Shown here one piece after another: positions 25,752 through 33,156 of a DNA stretch of 64,000 nucleotides. Source of the DNA: JAPLJU01 sp036725345 (lineage in GTDB: Bacteria; Desulfobacterota; Syntrophia; Syntrophales; UBA2192); NCBI GenBank assembly GCA_036725345.1, contig DAIMEJ010000016.1:10116-74115 (forward strand), written 5' to 3'. The notes beneath the pieces were generated by a model. It worked only from the letters and a program-made list of their open reading frames with translations. It did not search any database and was not told the origin of the DNA. Numbering within the stretch: position 1 is the first letter of the stretch; the number at the start of each line of letters is the position of its first letter. A program made the translations under genes and the position numbers.

Positions 25752-26168
25752 ATGGCCGACGAGTTGATGGTTGAAATCGTGACACCGGAGAAGATGACTT
25801 TCAGCGGGAAGGTCGAGGAAATCACCATCCCCGGTATCGAAGGCGAGTTCGGCGTCCTGAAGGGGCATGCCTCGCTTCTCTCCGCGATCAAGTTCGGCGA
25901 ACTGAGTTACCTCCGGGACGGCCGCCGGACCCACTACGCCGTGAACACGGGCTACGCCGAAGTGACGGCCGGCAAGGTCACCATCCTTGTGGAAACGGCC
26001 GAGAGGGCCGATGAGATCGACGTGGACAGGGCCAAGCGGGCGAAGGAGAAGGCGGAGCAGAAGCTGGCCAAGATGGCCAAGGAAGACCCCGGCTATGCGA
26101 AGGCGGAAGCCGACCTCAACCGCGCCGAGATCCGGATCAAGATCGCCGAGCAAGCCGGTAAATCATAG
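25752..26168 (+). CDS. atpC: ATP synthase F1 subunit epsilon
   Basis: 138 residues: an N-terminal beta barrel (VEIVTPEKMTFSGKVEEITIPGIEGEFGVLKGHASLL) and a C-terminal helical hairpin with many Lys, Glu and Ala residues. Epsilon links gamma to the c-ring and controls ATP hydrolysis. GCGGAGG precedes the ATG. It ends the operon before a terminator; no atpB or atpE is found in the window. Confidence 0.96.
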   Translation: MADELMVEIVTPEKMTFSGKVEEITIPGIEGEFGVLKGHASLLSAIKFGELSYLRDGRRTHYAVNTGYAEVTAGKVTILVETAERADEIDVDRAKRAKEKAEQKLAKMAKEDPGYAKAEADLNRAEIRIKIAEQAGKS

Positions 26169-26212
26169 GTCTGAATTAACGGCCGTAAGAGACGGTCTCT
26201 GATATATGCTTG

Positions 26213-26250
26213 AAAAGAGCCAGGGTGAAGGGATAAACCTGGCTTTTTCA
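26213..26250 (+). terminator. Terminator of the atp operon
   Basis: AGCCAGG (26218-26224) and CCTGGCT (26238-26244) form the stem, flanked by AAAAG on the left and TTTTT on the right. It lies 50 bases after atpC. Confidence 0.8.
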
Positions 26251-26351
26251 TTTTATGCAGGTTTTGTATCCACGCCCGGGGCAGCCGTATTCTGCGTTGC
26301 GGGGATGGCCCGGACTGTGATATCGAGTGCGGGTGTGAGGAGGATCGGCAA

Positions 26352-27845
26352 ATGACAAATGAGCGTGAGAGGAAATGGCGTTTCGTTATGTTTACCCTCT
26401 TCGGGCTTGCCCTCATGGCGGCTTTATTCGTGCCGGAGTTGTGTCAGGCGGCATCCGCCGAAGGGGATAGCGCCCATCCCGGACTCGGGTATGTGCTCCC
26501 CATCTGGTCGGTCATCCCCTTTGTCGGGATTCTTCTCTCCATCGCCCTCTGCCCCCTTCTGACACCCCATTTCTGGCACGACCATTTCGGGAAGGTGTCG
26601 GCCTTCTGGGCGGTCTTGTTTGCCGTTCCCGCTATATACGTTTATCACATGATGGCGGTTGTCCCGATCATTCACATCTACATCATCGATTACATCCCTT
26701 TCATCATCCTCCTGTGGGGCCTCTTCACGATCTCCGGGGGCATAGTGGTCACCGGGACGCTCCGGGGGACACCCGTGATGAACACGATCCTCCTCGTCAT
26801 CGGCACCGTCCTCGCCTCCTGGGTGGGGACGACGGGGGCCTCCATGGTGATGATCCGGCCCGTGCTTCGTGCCAACCGTGACCGTGAGAAGAAGGCGCAC
26901 ATCATCTGCTTCTTCATCTTCCTCGTGGCGAATATCGGAGGGGCCCTCACGCCGCTCGGCGACCCGCCCCTCTTCCTGGGGTTTCTTCACAGCGTCCCAT
27001 TCTTCTGGGTGACAAAAGCCCTGCTGCCCCACATGCTCCTGACATCCCTGATCGTGCTCGCCCTCTTCTACCTCATCGACACCTACTATTATCGAAAGGA
27101 AAAATCGCGGCTGGTCGTGCCGGAGACTCCGGCGGATAAGGTTCCGATCAAGATCGAGGGGATGTATAATCTCCTTTTCCTGCTGGGGGTCGTGGGGTTC
27201 GTTCTCCTGAGCGGTTACTGGAAGACGGGGTGTTTCAATGTCATGGGCATCGAAGTTTTTTACCAGAACCTTACGCGTGACATCGGGATCATTATCATGG
27301 GGGTCCTGTCCCTTCGCTTCACGCCCTGGAAACTGAGGGAAGCGAACGAGTTCAGCTGGTTCCCGATCATGGAGGTGGCGAAGCTCTTCGCGGGGATCTT
27401 CATGACAATCATCCCGGCCCTGGGCATCCTGCAAGCGGGGCCGCAGGGCGCCATGGCGGGTTTGCTCATGTATGTCAGGGATCCGGTTCACTACTTCTGG
27501 GCGTCAGGTTCCCTATCCTCCTTCCTGGACAACGCCCCCACGTATCTCACCTTCTTTTATATGGCTCTTGGGAAGTTCGGGATGACGGAGGCCATGGTCC
27601 CCGGCGCCTGCGCCCTGGGGTCGGTCACGGGGAATCCGGAGTTTGTATCCCTGCTCACGGCCATTTCCGCGGGTTCGGTTTTCATGGGGGCCAACACCTA
27701 CATAGGGAACGCCCCCAACTTCATGGTGAAGTCCATCGCCGAGGAAGCCGGCGTCAACATGCCGAGTTTCTTCGGCTACATGTTCAAATACTCGATACCC
27801 ATCCTCATTCCCTCTTTTATCCTGGTGACCTTCGTGTTTTTCTAA
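26352..27845 (+). CDS. nhaD: NhaD-type Na+/H+ antiporter or related ion transporter
   Basis: 497 residues with a signal-like first segment and about 12 membrane segments of the ArsB/NhaD (IT) superfamily. Characteristic stretches are NIGGALTPLGDPPLFLGFL, typical of NhaD, and TGNPEFVSLLTAISAGSVFMGANTYIGNAPNFMVKSIAEE near the end. AGGAGG lies 8 bases before the ATG. It would exchange sodium for protons in the inner membrane. Placement after the atp operon, but behind a terminator, suggests its own promoter. Substrate assignment is by family only. Confidence 0.8.
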   Translation: MTNERERKWRFVMFTLFGLALMAALFVPELCQAASAEGDSAHPGLGYVLPIWSVIPFVGILLSIALCPLLTPHFWHDHFGKVSAFWAVLFAVPAIYVYHMMAVVPIIHIYIIDYIPFIILLWGLFTISGGIVVTGTLRGTPVMNTILLVIGTVLASWVGTTGASMVMIRPVLRANRDREKKAHIICFFIFLVANIGGALTPLGDPPLFLGFLHSVPFFWVTKALLPHMLLTSLIVLALFYLIDTYYYRKEKSRLVVPETPADKVPIKIEGMYNLLFLLGVVGFVLLSGYWKTGCFNVMGIEVFYQNLTRDIGIIIMGVLSLRFTPWKLREANEFSWFPIMEVAKLFAGIFMTIIPALGILQAGPQGAMAGLLMYVRDPVHYFWASGSLSSFLDNAPTYLTFFYMALGKFGMTEAMVPGACALGSVTGNPEFVSLLTAISAGSVFMGANTYIGNAPNFMVKSIAEEAGVNMPSFFGYMFKYSIPILIPSFILVTFVFF

Positions 27846-27897
27846 ATCCGGAGGGGTGAATGCAGATGGGTCATATCAATCGGGGGTGCAGGAAGCC

Positions 27898-28473
27898 ATG
27901 ACGAGCAAGTATTACGAGGTCATTGTGGAAGGCTCCTACGAGCTGGCCAAGGGTTTCGTTCTCGGGTACCTGGAGGGCAAGGGGATCGAGGGTGAGGCCG
28001 TCTTCGAACAGGAGTACCACATCAAAAGCGATAGACCGCTGGGGCAGCTCCTGCGGATGCTGAACGTCAAGGGAGACGAGATCCGCGTCATCATCGGGGA
28101 AGGGGTCGGCCTGATGCTGAGAGAGGCCGTCGAGAAAAGAAAGACCGATCTGGGGCTGAAGGTCGCATCGATCCGTCTGATCAAGGGCGCCCGCTTCAAT
28201 TTCAGGTACAAAACTTTCTCGAAGGAGTTCGGCGGGAAACTGAAGGAAACCTTCGCCGACCTGCCGCCGGGAGTGCAGATCAGCGGATACGATCCCGAGG
28301 AGATCGTCCGTCCGAAGGCCAAGGGGGTGGAGGCCTACGCGCCCCTGCACGAGTATGAAATAAAGGCGAGCGGCGAGGTGAACGGTCCCGCCAGGGAGGT
28401 CATCGACTTCTATGACCGGGTCGAGCACAACGAACTGATCGAACTGGAGGAGATACGGCTCGAATATGCCTGA
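27898..28473 (+). CDS. Conserved hypothetical protein
   Basis: 191 residues from the ATG at 27898 (GTG 27856 is an alternative with 14 more residues). The protein is charged and mixed alpha/beta, soluble, with no signal or membrane segment; it has repeated I/V-rich strands (ASIRLIKGARFNFRYKTF). I recognise no catalytic motif or family. Only 52 bases separate it from the antiporter gene, so the two may share a transcript. Confidence 0.6.
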   Translation: MTSKYYEVIVEGSYELAKGFVLGYLEGKGIEGEAVFEQEYHIKSDRPLGQLLRMLNVKGDEIRVIIGEGVGLMLREAVEKRKTDLGLKVASIRLIKGARFNFRYKTFSKEFGGKLKETFADLPPGVQISGYDPEEIVRPKAKGVEAYAPLHEYEIKASGEVNGPAREVIDFYDRVEHNELIELEEIRLEYA

Positions 28474-28491
28474 AGGTGCGCTGCCGGGGTT

Positions 28492-28974
28492 CTAATCTTC
28501 ATTCCGGATGGCGATGTTGAGGATCTCAAACTCGCGGAGACCGCCCGGCGTCTTGACCCTGACGGTATCCCCTGCCTCCCTGCTGATCAGGGCCTTCCCG
28601 ATCGGCGAGGTGACGGAGATCTTGTTGTTGGAAGCATCCGACTCAAAGGGCCCCACGAGCTGGTATTCCATCACATCGCCCGTGTCGGCGTCGCGGATGG
28701 ACACGATCGATCCGAAGACCGCCTTCTCGTCCGTCAACCCCTTTAAATCGATCACCTTCGAAGAGGCCAGGTTATTTTCGATTTCCTGCATCCTGCCGTG
28801 CAGGAAGGATTGTTTTTCCTTGGCGTACTGGTACTCCGCGTTTTCCGCGATGTCGCCGTGGCCCCGCGCCTCCTCGATGGCCCGGGCGTTTTCAGGGATG
28901 GCGACCGTCTTGAGGTGATGGAGTTCTTTCTTTAGTTTTTCGAAACCCGCTTTCGTAATCGGCATTTTTTGCAT
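28492..28974 (-). CDS. greA: Transcription elongation factor GreA
   Basis: 160 residues. The N-terminal coiled coil has the tip acidic residues (GHGDIAENAEYQYAKE) that enter the RNA polymerase secondary channel, and the C-terminal FKBP-like domain ends in SPIGKALISREAGDTVRVKTPGG. GreA stimulates cleavage of backtracked RNA. The start at 28974 is kept, though MPITKAGF three residues on is a possible true start. Convergent with the hypothetical gene on its left. Confidence 0.97.
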   Translation of the reverse strand: MQKMPITKAGFEKLKKELHHLKTVAIPENARAIEEARGHGDIAENAEYQYAKEKQSFLHGRMQEIENNLASSKVIDLKGLTDEKAVFGSIVSIRDADTGDVMEYQLVGPFESDASNNKISVTSPIGKALISREAGDTVRVKTPGGLREFEILNIAIRNED

Positions 28975-29156
28975 GGAAATCGTCCCCGGTGTCGACCTTC
29001 TGTAAAAAAAGATATCCGTTATCGGCGCAATAACGGATGCCTATATGTAACGGAGAATCTCTAAACTGTCAAGGGGATTTGCCGGTCATCCTCCTTGTCA
29101 GGACCGGGGAACTGTGTTAGAAGACAAGGAATTTCAGGAAACAGGGTATCCGTCGG

Positions 29157-30146
29157 ATGCGCGATTCTTACAACAGGGACATCAGCTACCTCCGGGTTTC
29201 CGTGACGGACCGGTGCAACCTCCGGTGCCTTTACTGCATGCCGAAAGAGGGTGTCTCGCTCTTCGGGCACGATGACATCCTCCGTTACGAGGAGTTCCTG
29301 CGGATCATCCGCGCGGCGGTGGGGCTCGGCGTCGCCAAGGTGCGGGTGACGGGAGGGGAACCCCTCGTCCGCAGGGGGCTTCTGGACTTTCTCTCCGCCC
29401 TGAAAGCGATTTCCCTGGAGGACCTGAGCCTCACGACGAACGGGATCCTTCTCGAGGTCTATGCCGAGAAACTCTTCGATGCCGGGGTCCGGCGCATCAA
29501 CGTCAGCCTCGATTCCCTGGATCCCGAAAAGTACGCGCGAATGACGAGGGGCGGCAACCTTCATGCGGTTCTCCGCGGCATCGATAAGGCGTTTCAAATC
29601 GGGTTTTCCCCCATCAAGATCAACACCGTCGCCCTGCGGGGATTCAACGAAGATGAAATCCTGAAGATCGCCGGGCTCACCCTGGAGAAGCCCTACCAGG
29701 TGAGATTCATCGAGTTGATGCCGGCGGGCAGGAGCGCCGTCAATGTTTCGGAACAGTATTTGTCCGGTGACGATATCATGGCCAGGATCGGCGCCTTCCG
29801 TAAACTCCATCCCGTGGACGGCGACGGCGGGAGAACGAACGGGCCGGCGCGGGTCTACCGGATGGAGGGCGCCGTGGGCGAAATCGGTTTCATCAGCCCT
29901 GTCAGCCACCACTTCTGCGATTTGTGCAACCGCCTGCGACTGACCGCCGACGGACATCTGCGTTCCTGTCTCCTCGTGGACGACGAACTGGATCTCAAGA
30001 CGCCGCTGCGATCCGGGTGCTCCGATGCCGACCTGCAGGGCATGATCCGGAAAGCCATCCTGGAGAAACCCAGGGGGCACGATCTCCGGATCGGCAAGTC
30101 GCCGCAGAAGAAATCTCGCAGGGAAATGCGGCGGATCGGCGGCTGA
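29157..30146 (+). CDS. moaA: GTP 3',8-cyclase MoaA (molybdenum cofactor)
   Basis: 329 residues. The radical-SAM cluster is C20-x3-C24-x2-C27 in VTDRCNLRCLYCMP, and the second 4Fe-4S site uses cysteines in FCDLCNRLRL and LRSCLL at about 253-270. The C-terminus ends in Gly-Gly, as needed for activity with MoaC. It converts GTP to 3',8-cyclo-7,8-dihydro-GTP for molybdopterin. No other moa gene is in the window. Confidence 0.97.
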   Translation: MRDSYNRDISYLRVSVTDRCNLRCLYCMPKEGVSLFGHDDILRYEEFLRIIRAAVGLGVAKVRVTGGEPLVRRGLLDFLSALKAISLEDLSLTTNGILLEVYAEKLFDAGVRRINVSLDSLDPEKYARMTRGGNLHAVLRGIDKAFQIGFSPIKINTVALRGFNEDEILKIAGLTLEKPYQVRFIELMPAGRSAVNVSEQYLSGDDIMARIGAFRKLHPVDGDGGRTNGPARVYRMEGAVGEIGFISPVSHHFCDLCNRLRLTADGHLRSCLLVDDELDLKTPLRSGCSDADLQGMIRKAILEKPRGHDLRIGKSPQKKSRREMRRIGG

Positions 30147-30194
30147 TACAGCCCCCTTCCTTACCCTCTTTTCTTTCGCTGTCCCGGGAATTTG

Positions 30195-30449
30195 TTATTC
30201 AGAGGCGTTCTGCCAGTTTAGATCTTTTTCTTCGAAGGGCGTCGAGAGGACCTTTTGAGCGGCGTCGAAGAAACGCTCCGGCACGAGGATTTCCACCTCC
30301 CCGAGTCCGTTGATGACGATGGCGTAGATTTCGCCGGCAGCCTCGTATTTCAACCGGAAGGGGATCTCTTCGGCTTCCAGCCGTCCCGCCACGATCCTGG
30401 CGTTGGTCATGCCTGATGCCCTGTAGACGACCCTCCAGCGGTCTTCCAT
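30195..30449 (-). CDS. DUF2007-type small signal-transducing-like protein
   Basis: 84 residues, one compact alpha/beta domain: WRVVYRASGMTNARIVAGRLEAEEIPFRLKYEAAG, then IVINGLGEVEILVPERFFDAAQKVL. This matches the DUF2007 pattern, a domain of unknown function that resembles ligand-binding regulatory domains. It begins one base after the rhomboid gene stop region, so both come from one transcript. Confidence 0.7.
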   Translation of the reverse strand: MEDRWRVVYRASGMTNARIVAGRLEAEEIPFRLKYEAAGEIYAIVINGLGEVEILVPERFFDAAQKVLSTPFEEKDLNWQNASE

Positions 30450-30450
30450 G

Positions 30451-31419
30451 TCAGTCCCCCCGGATGATGATCTCGAGATAGAAATCGCCCCGCTCCCCGC
30501 TCCCGCTTCCCCGGCCCATGCCGGACAGTCGCAGCCTTGCGCCGTTCCTCACGCCGGGGGGAATGGTGACGTTGATGAGCTTTCTCTCCCCGTTGCGGAT
30601 GATGGTGATCATTTTCTTCGCGCCATGTCCTGCCTCTCGCGGCGTGATGGCGATGCTGCCATGGAGGTCCAAGTCTTCCGTCACCGGAGCCGGACGGACG
30701 ACCTGGAGGCGGGGGGTCGTCGTTCTCTCGTGGCTCATGCGTTCCGACAGCCCGAAATCCGGGATGAAAGAGCCGAGTTTCGTCAGGGCCATCCCCGCGA
30801 CGAATCCGCCGATGTGGGCCCACCAGGCAACGCCGCCCATCTGCGCGTCGGACACGGAAGCGTAGAGAAACTGAAAAACGAACCAGATACCCAGGAAGAA
30901 AATCGCCGGGACCTCGACGAAATAGGGAATGAAAAAGATGGGGATGAGCGTCAAAATCCGAGAGCGGGGGTAGAGGAGGAGATAGGCCCCCATGACGCCC
31001 GCGATGGCGCCGCTCGCGCCGATCGTCGGTATCTGTGATTCCCAGTTGAAATACAGGTGGGTCGCGGCCGAGACCCAGCCGCAGAGGAGGTAAAAGATCA
31101 GGTATTTGAAGGACCCGAAGTGGTCCTCCACATTGTCGCCGAAGATATAGAGGGACCACATGTTCCCCAGGAGGTGCCAGAAACTGCCGTGGAGAAACAT
31201 GAACGAAAGCAGCGGGACAGTCTGTTCAAAGAGGGTGAAGTGTGACGAGATTTCGGGGCTGCTGTAACGCGCGGGGACGAGACCGTAGGTGAAAATGAAG
31301 GCCTCGATTTGCGCCGACTGCGTGAGCTGGAGCAAAAACAGCACCACGTTGATGACGATAAGCGTCACATTGACGACGGGATAATTTCTGGACCGGGTCT
31401 CATCGCGGATCGGTATCAT
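30451..31419 (-). CDS. Rhomboid protease fused to a DnaJ-like C-terminal domain
   Basis: 322 residues. The rhomboid part (about 15-220, six membrane segments) has HGSFWHLLGNMW (N86), GASG with the nucleophile S136, and H202 in WAHIGGFVAGM, the Ser-His dyad. After a linker, residues about 254-321 match the DnaJ substrate-binding C-terminal fold: ITPREAGHGAKKMITI, then VTIPPGVRNGARLRLSGMG and GERGDFYLEI. The protease cuts membrane proteins, and the added domain may present unfolded or membrane-proximal substrates; that is inference. It is the first gene of a pair with the DUF2007 gene. Confidence 0.85.
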   Translation of the reverse strand: MIPIRDETRSRNYPVVNVTLIVINVVLFLLQLTQSAQIEAFIFTYGLVPARYSSPEISSHFTLFEQTVPLLSFMFLHGSFWHLLGNMWSLYIFGDNVEDHFGSFKYLIFYLLCGWVSAATHLYFNWESQIPTIGASGAIAGVMGAYLLLYPRSRILTLIPIFFIPYFVEVPAIFFLGIWFVFQFLYASVSDAQMGGVAWWAHIGGFVAGMALTKLGSFIPDFGLSERMSHERTTTPRLQVVRPAPVTEDLDLHGSIAITPREAGHGAKKMITIIRNGERKLINVTIPPGVRNGARLRLSGMGRGSGSGERGDFYLEIIIRGD

Positions 31420-31430
31420 AAAATTAAAAA

Positions 31431-31527
31431 AGGCAAAGGGCTAAAGGCTAAGGGCGAAAGGCAAAGGGCAAAAGGCAAAGGGCAAAGGGCAAAGGGCAAA
31501 AGGCAAAAGGCAAAGGGAAAGGTTTTT
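31431..31527. repeat. Degenerate tandem repeat of GGCAAAG
   Basis: About 14 copies of a 7-base unit (GGCAAAG, GGCAAAA, GGCTAAG variants) in tandem, directly upstream of the rhomboid start. It is coding on no strand. A shorter related stretch, GGCTAAGGGCAAAAGGCTAA, lies at 61944-61963. Such arrays can vary in copy number by slippage. Confidence 0.85.
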
Positions 31528-31659
31528 ATTGAAAAAGTAATACGTTGATTCGGGTCCTGACTCACCAGCCCTTTATAGAACACACTCTATACCTTTAGCC
31601 TGTTCTTATTACCCCAAATCCCGGGACCGGACAGCCGGATTTTTTGCGCCGGGGATCCG

Positions 31660-31693
31660 TCAAAAAAAGGGGCAGGTTTTACACCTGCCCCTT
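31660..31693 (-). terminator. Terminator of the SatP-like gene
   Basis: AAGGGGCAGGT (31667-31677) and ACCTGCCCCTT (31683-31693) form an 11-bp perfect stem. Read on the minus strand it is followed by TTTTTTTG, a classical terminator 26 bases after the transporter stop. Confidence 0.9.
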
Positions 31694-31719
31694 CAGTCAA
31701 TTCGCCGTCGTGAAGCGGC

Positions 31720-32313
31720 TTACTTCACCCAGGGCTTGGGAACCGGGTACATGGCCCTGCCGTAAACCGTGTTGCATACCACGGCGCCGGCAAGGTAGAC
31801 ACCGATCCAGCCGGCAATGATGAGCCCCCAGCCGACAATCGGCTTGCCGACAGTGGGATCCATCTTGCCGAGGTCAAGAAATACGATGCACCACAGCACG
31901 ATGTCAATCAAAACAACGAGGATGAAGAGGGCGGCATTGGATTTCGCGTACGCGGGGGTCACGGCGGTTAGGAAGCCGGCCCCGGCCATCCAGGTCCATC
32001 CCTCGACGTAGGAATGAGGCGCCATACCGAACTTGATCATAAAGAACTTCGAGACAAGGCTGAGAGAGGCACCGAACATGAAGAAGGCGGAGAAGAACAG
32101 GAAGACGTTTCCGCCGGTGATGTTATGATCCTTGAGCTCCATGACGGCCGTTGTGTACTGAACGACACCACCGCCGATGAGCCAGGCTGCTAGGATGGGT
32201 AAACCTTCTACCTTTACCCAGCCAAGAAATACCGCGGCGAAACCAAAGCATGCAACTGCAAGCGCGCCCAGGCCCGCAGGACCGGGAGATGCAAAGCTAT
32301 GTTCATGCGCCAT
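31720..32313 (-). CDS. SatP/GPR1-FUN34-YaaH-family acetate or succinate transporter
   Basis: 197 residues with six membrane segments and the family start SPGPAGLGALAVACFGF, a variant of the N-P-A-P-L motif. These proteins carry acetate, succinate or protons in the inner membrane. AAAGGAGG precedes the ATG. The next gene upstream on this strand is a small membrane protein, then a CoA-transferase, so acetate traffic linked to CoA activation is a sensible role. Substrate is not fixed by sequence. Confidence 0.85.
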   Translation of the reverse strand: MAHEHSFASPGPAGLGALAVACFGFAAVFLGWVKVEGLPILAAWLIGGGVVQYTTAVMELKDHNITGGNVFLFFSAFFMFGASLSLVSKFFMIKFGMAPHSYVEGWTWMAGAGFLTAVTPAYAKSNAALFILVVLIDIVLWCIVFLDLGKMDPTVGKPIVGWGLIIAGWIGVYLAGAVVCNTVYGRAMYPVPKPWVK

Positions 32314-32361
32314 GAGATAAATCCTCCTTTTTTGTTGATCATGAAACAGAGTTATGAATGG

Positions 32362-32522
32362 TTAAGCACTTAAACCTCTCTATTGACTTTTTCCTCACCT
32401 CCCTTCCGCGTTTTTTATACCTGCCTGTTTCCTACAGACATGCCCCGATAAAAAATGTGGATGAAAATGATGGAACCCGCCTGATGTGGCGAAAGAACTT
32501 TTCCCCCCGTGGTTAAGTGCTT
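32362..32522. promoter_or_regulatory. Paired operator-like repeats upstream of the transporter
   Basis: TTAAGCACTTAA (32362-32373) and TTAAGTGCTT (32513-32522) are inverse copies of one site, each preceded by GG, 140 bases apart upstream of the SatP-like gene. They could bind one regulator at two points (looping). No regulator gene is adjacent. Confidence 0.35.
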
Positions 32523-32709
32523 TGGATAGGGGTCTCGTTTCTGTTCCGAAAACAAAACGCCCGAAATTTGATTAACAGATGAGAACCCTTCTTGTCAAGA
32601 GGAAAAAGCTTTTGCGGGTCCATAAAAAAAACTTATCGGGCGGGATGAGAGAATATACGAAAAAAGTAGTAGATTCGAACTAATACATCTGTGCGGAGCG
32701 ACTGTCTCA

Positions 32710-32793
32710 GGGCCGGCGCCGGCGCGTGAGTACAGGGTTAAAGCCCGTTGGAAGACATCCGACCGCGGCGGTCGGCGCTTACCGTGCCGGCCC
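32710..32793 (+). ncRNA. Candidate structured RNA, class unknown
   Basis: An outer stem GGGCCGGC (32710-32717) with GCCGGCCC (32786-32793), an inner stem GTGAG (32726-32730) with CTTAC (32778-32782), a small hairpin GGG-TTAAAG-CCC (32735-32746) and a perfect hairpin CCGACCG-CGG-CGGTCGG (32759-32775) form a multibranch fold. The G-T pair in the inner stem favours the plus strand. It matches no riboswitch consensus I know. No promoter or terminator was identified, so strand and function are open. Region 32523-32709 has no gene. Confidence 0.4.
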
Positions 32794-32801
32794 CCAAATC
32801 G

Positions 32802-32972
32802 TCACGACCGGAAGACCCACATGATGATAAACATTCCCAGGAGCCAGACGATAAAGCCGTAGACACGATATTTTTTTTCCTCGGGCAGCCTGAAAAGGGC
32901 GTTCCAGGGCGTCACGTTGTCTGACTTTCCTGTCTCGACGACTTCGGGCTTCCTTTTCTTGCTTTTACTCAT
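32802..32972 (-). CDS. Small single-pass membrane protein (56 residues)
   Basis: A short gene from ATG 32972 to TGA at 32802-32804. The sequence is basic at the start (MSKSKKRKPE) with W23 and a single membrane segment at about 39-54 (GFIVWLLGMFIIMWVF) at the C-terminus. GCGGGGAA lies upstream at about ribosome-site distance. It falls between the SatP-like transporter and the CoA-transferase on the same strand, so it may be a transporter partner or a regulatory peptide. No homologue recognised. Confidence 0.6.
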   Translation of the reverse strand: MSKSKKRKPEVVETGKSDNVTPWNALFRLPEEKKYRVYGFIVWLLGMFIIMWVFRS

Positions 32973-33096
32973 TACGGATTTCCCCGCTGCACATGGGTTG
33001 ATTCGAAAGGGCGGCGGCAGCCTCCCGGCGACTTTTCATTATATTTCTAATGCATGTTGAAAGGTTTTGTCAAGGTGTGAGGGACGGCGCATGCAT

Positions 33097-33133
33097 AAAA
33101 AAAGGCAAGGTGCGGACACCTTGCCTTTTTTGT
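33097..33133. terminator. Bidirectional terminator
   Basis: AAGGCAAGGTG (33102-33112) pairs with CACCTTGCCTT (33117-33127), an 11-bp perfect stem with A-rich and T-rich flanks on each side. It follows the CoA-transferase stop on the minus strand and ends that transcript. Confidence 0.9.
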
Positions 33134-33156
33134 TAACGTTCTTCTACTGCGCCCGA

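Noticed and set aside
31431..31527. CRISPR array
   Set aside because: Units are 7 bases without spacers; this is a simple tandem repeat. No cas gene or array was found in the window.
32710..32793. Cyclic di-GMP, cobalamin or SAM riboswitch
   Set aside because: None of the conserved core strings of these classes is present on either strand.
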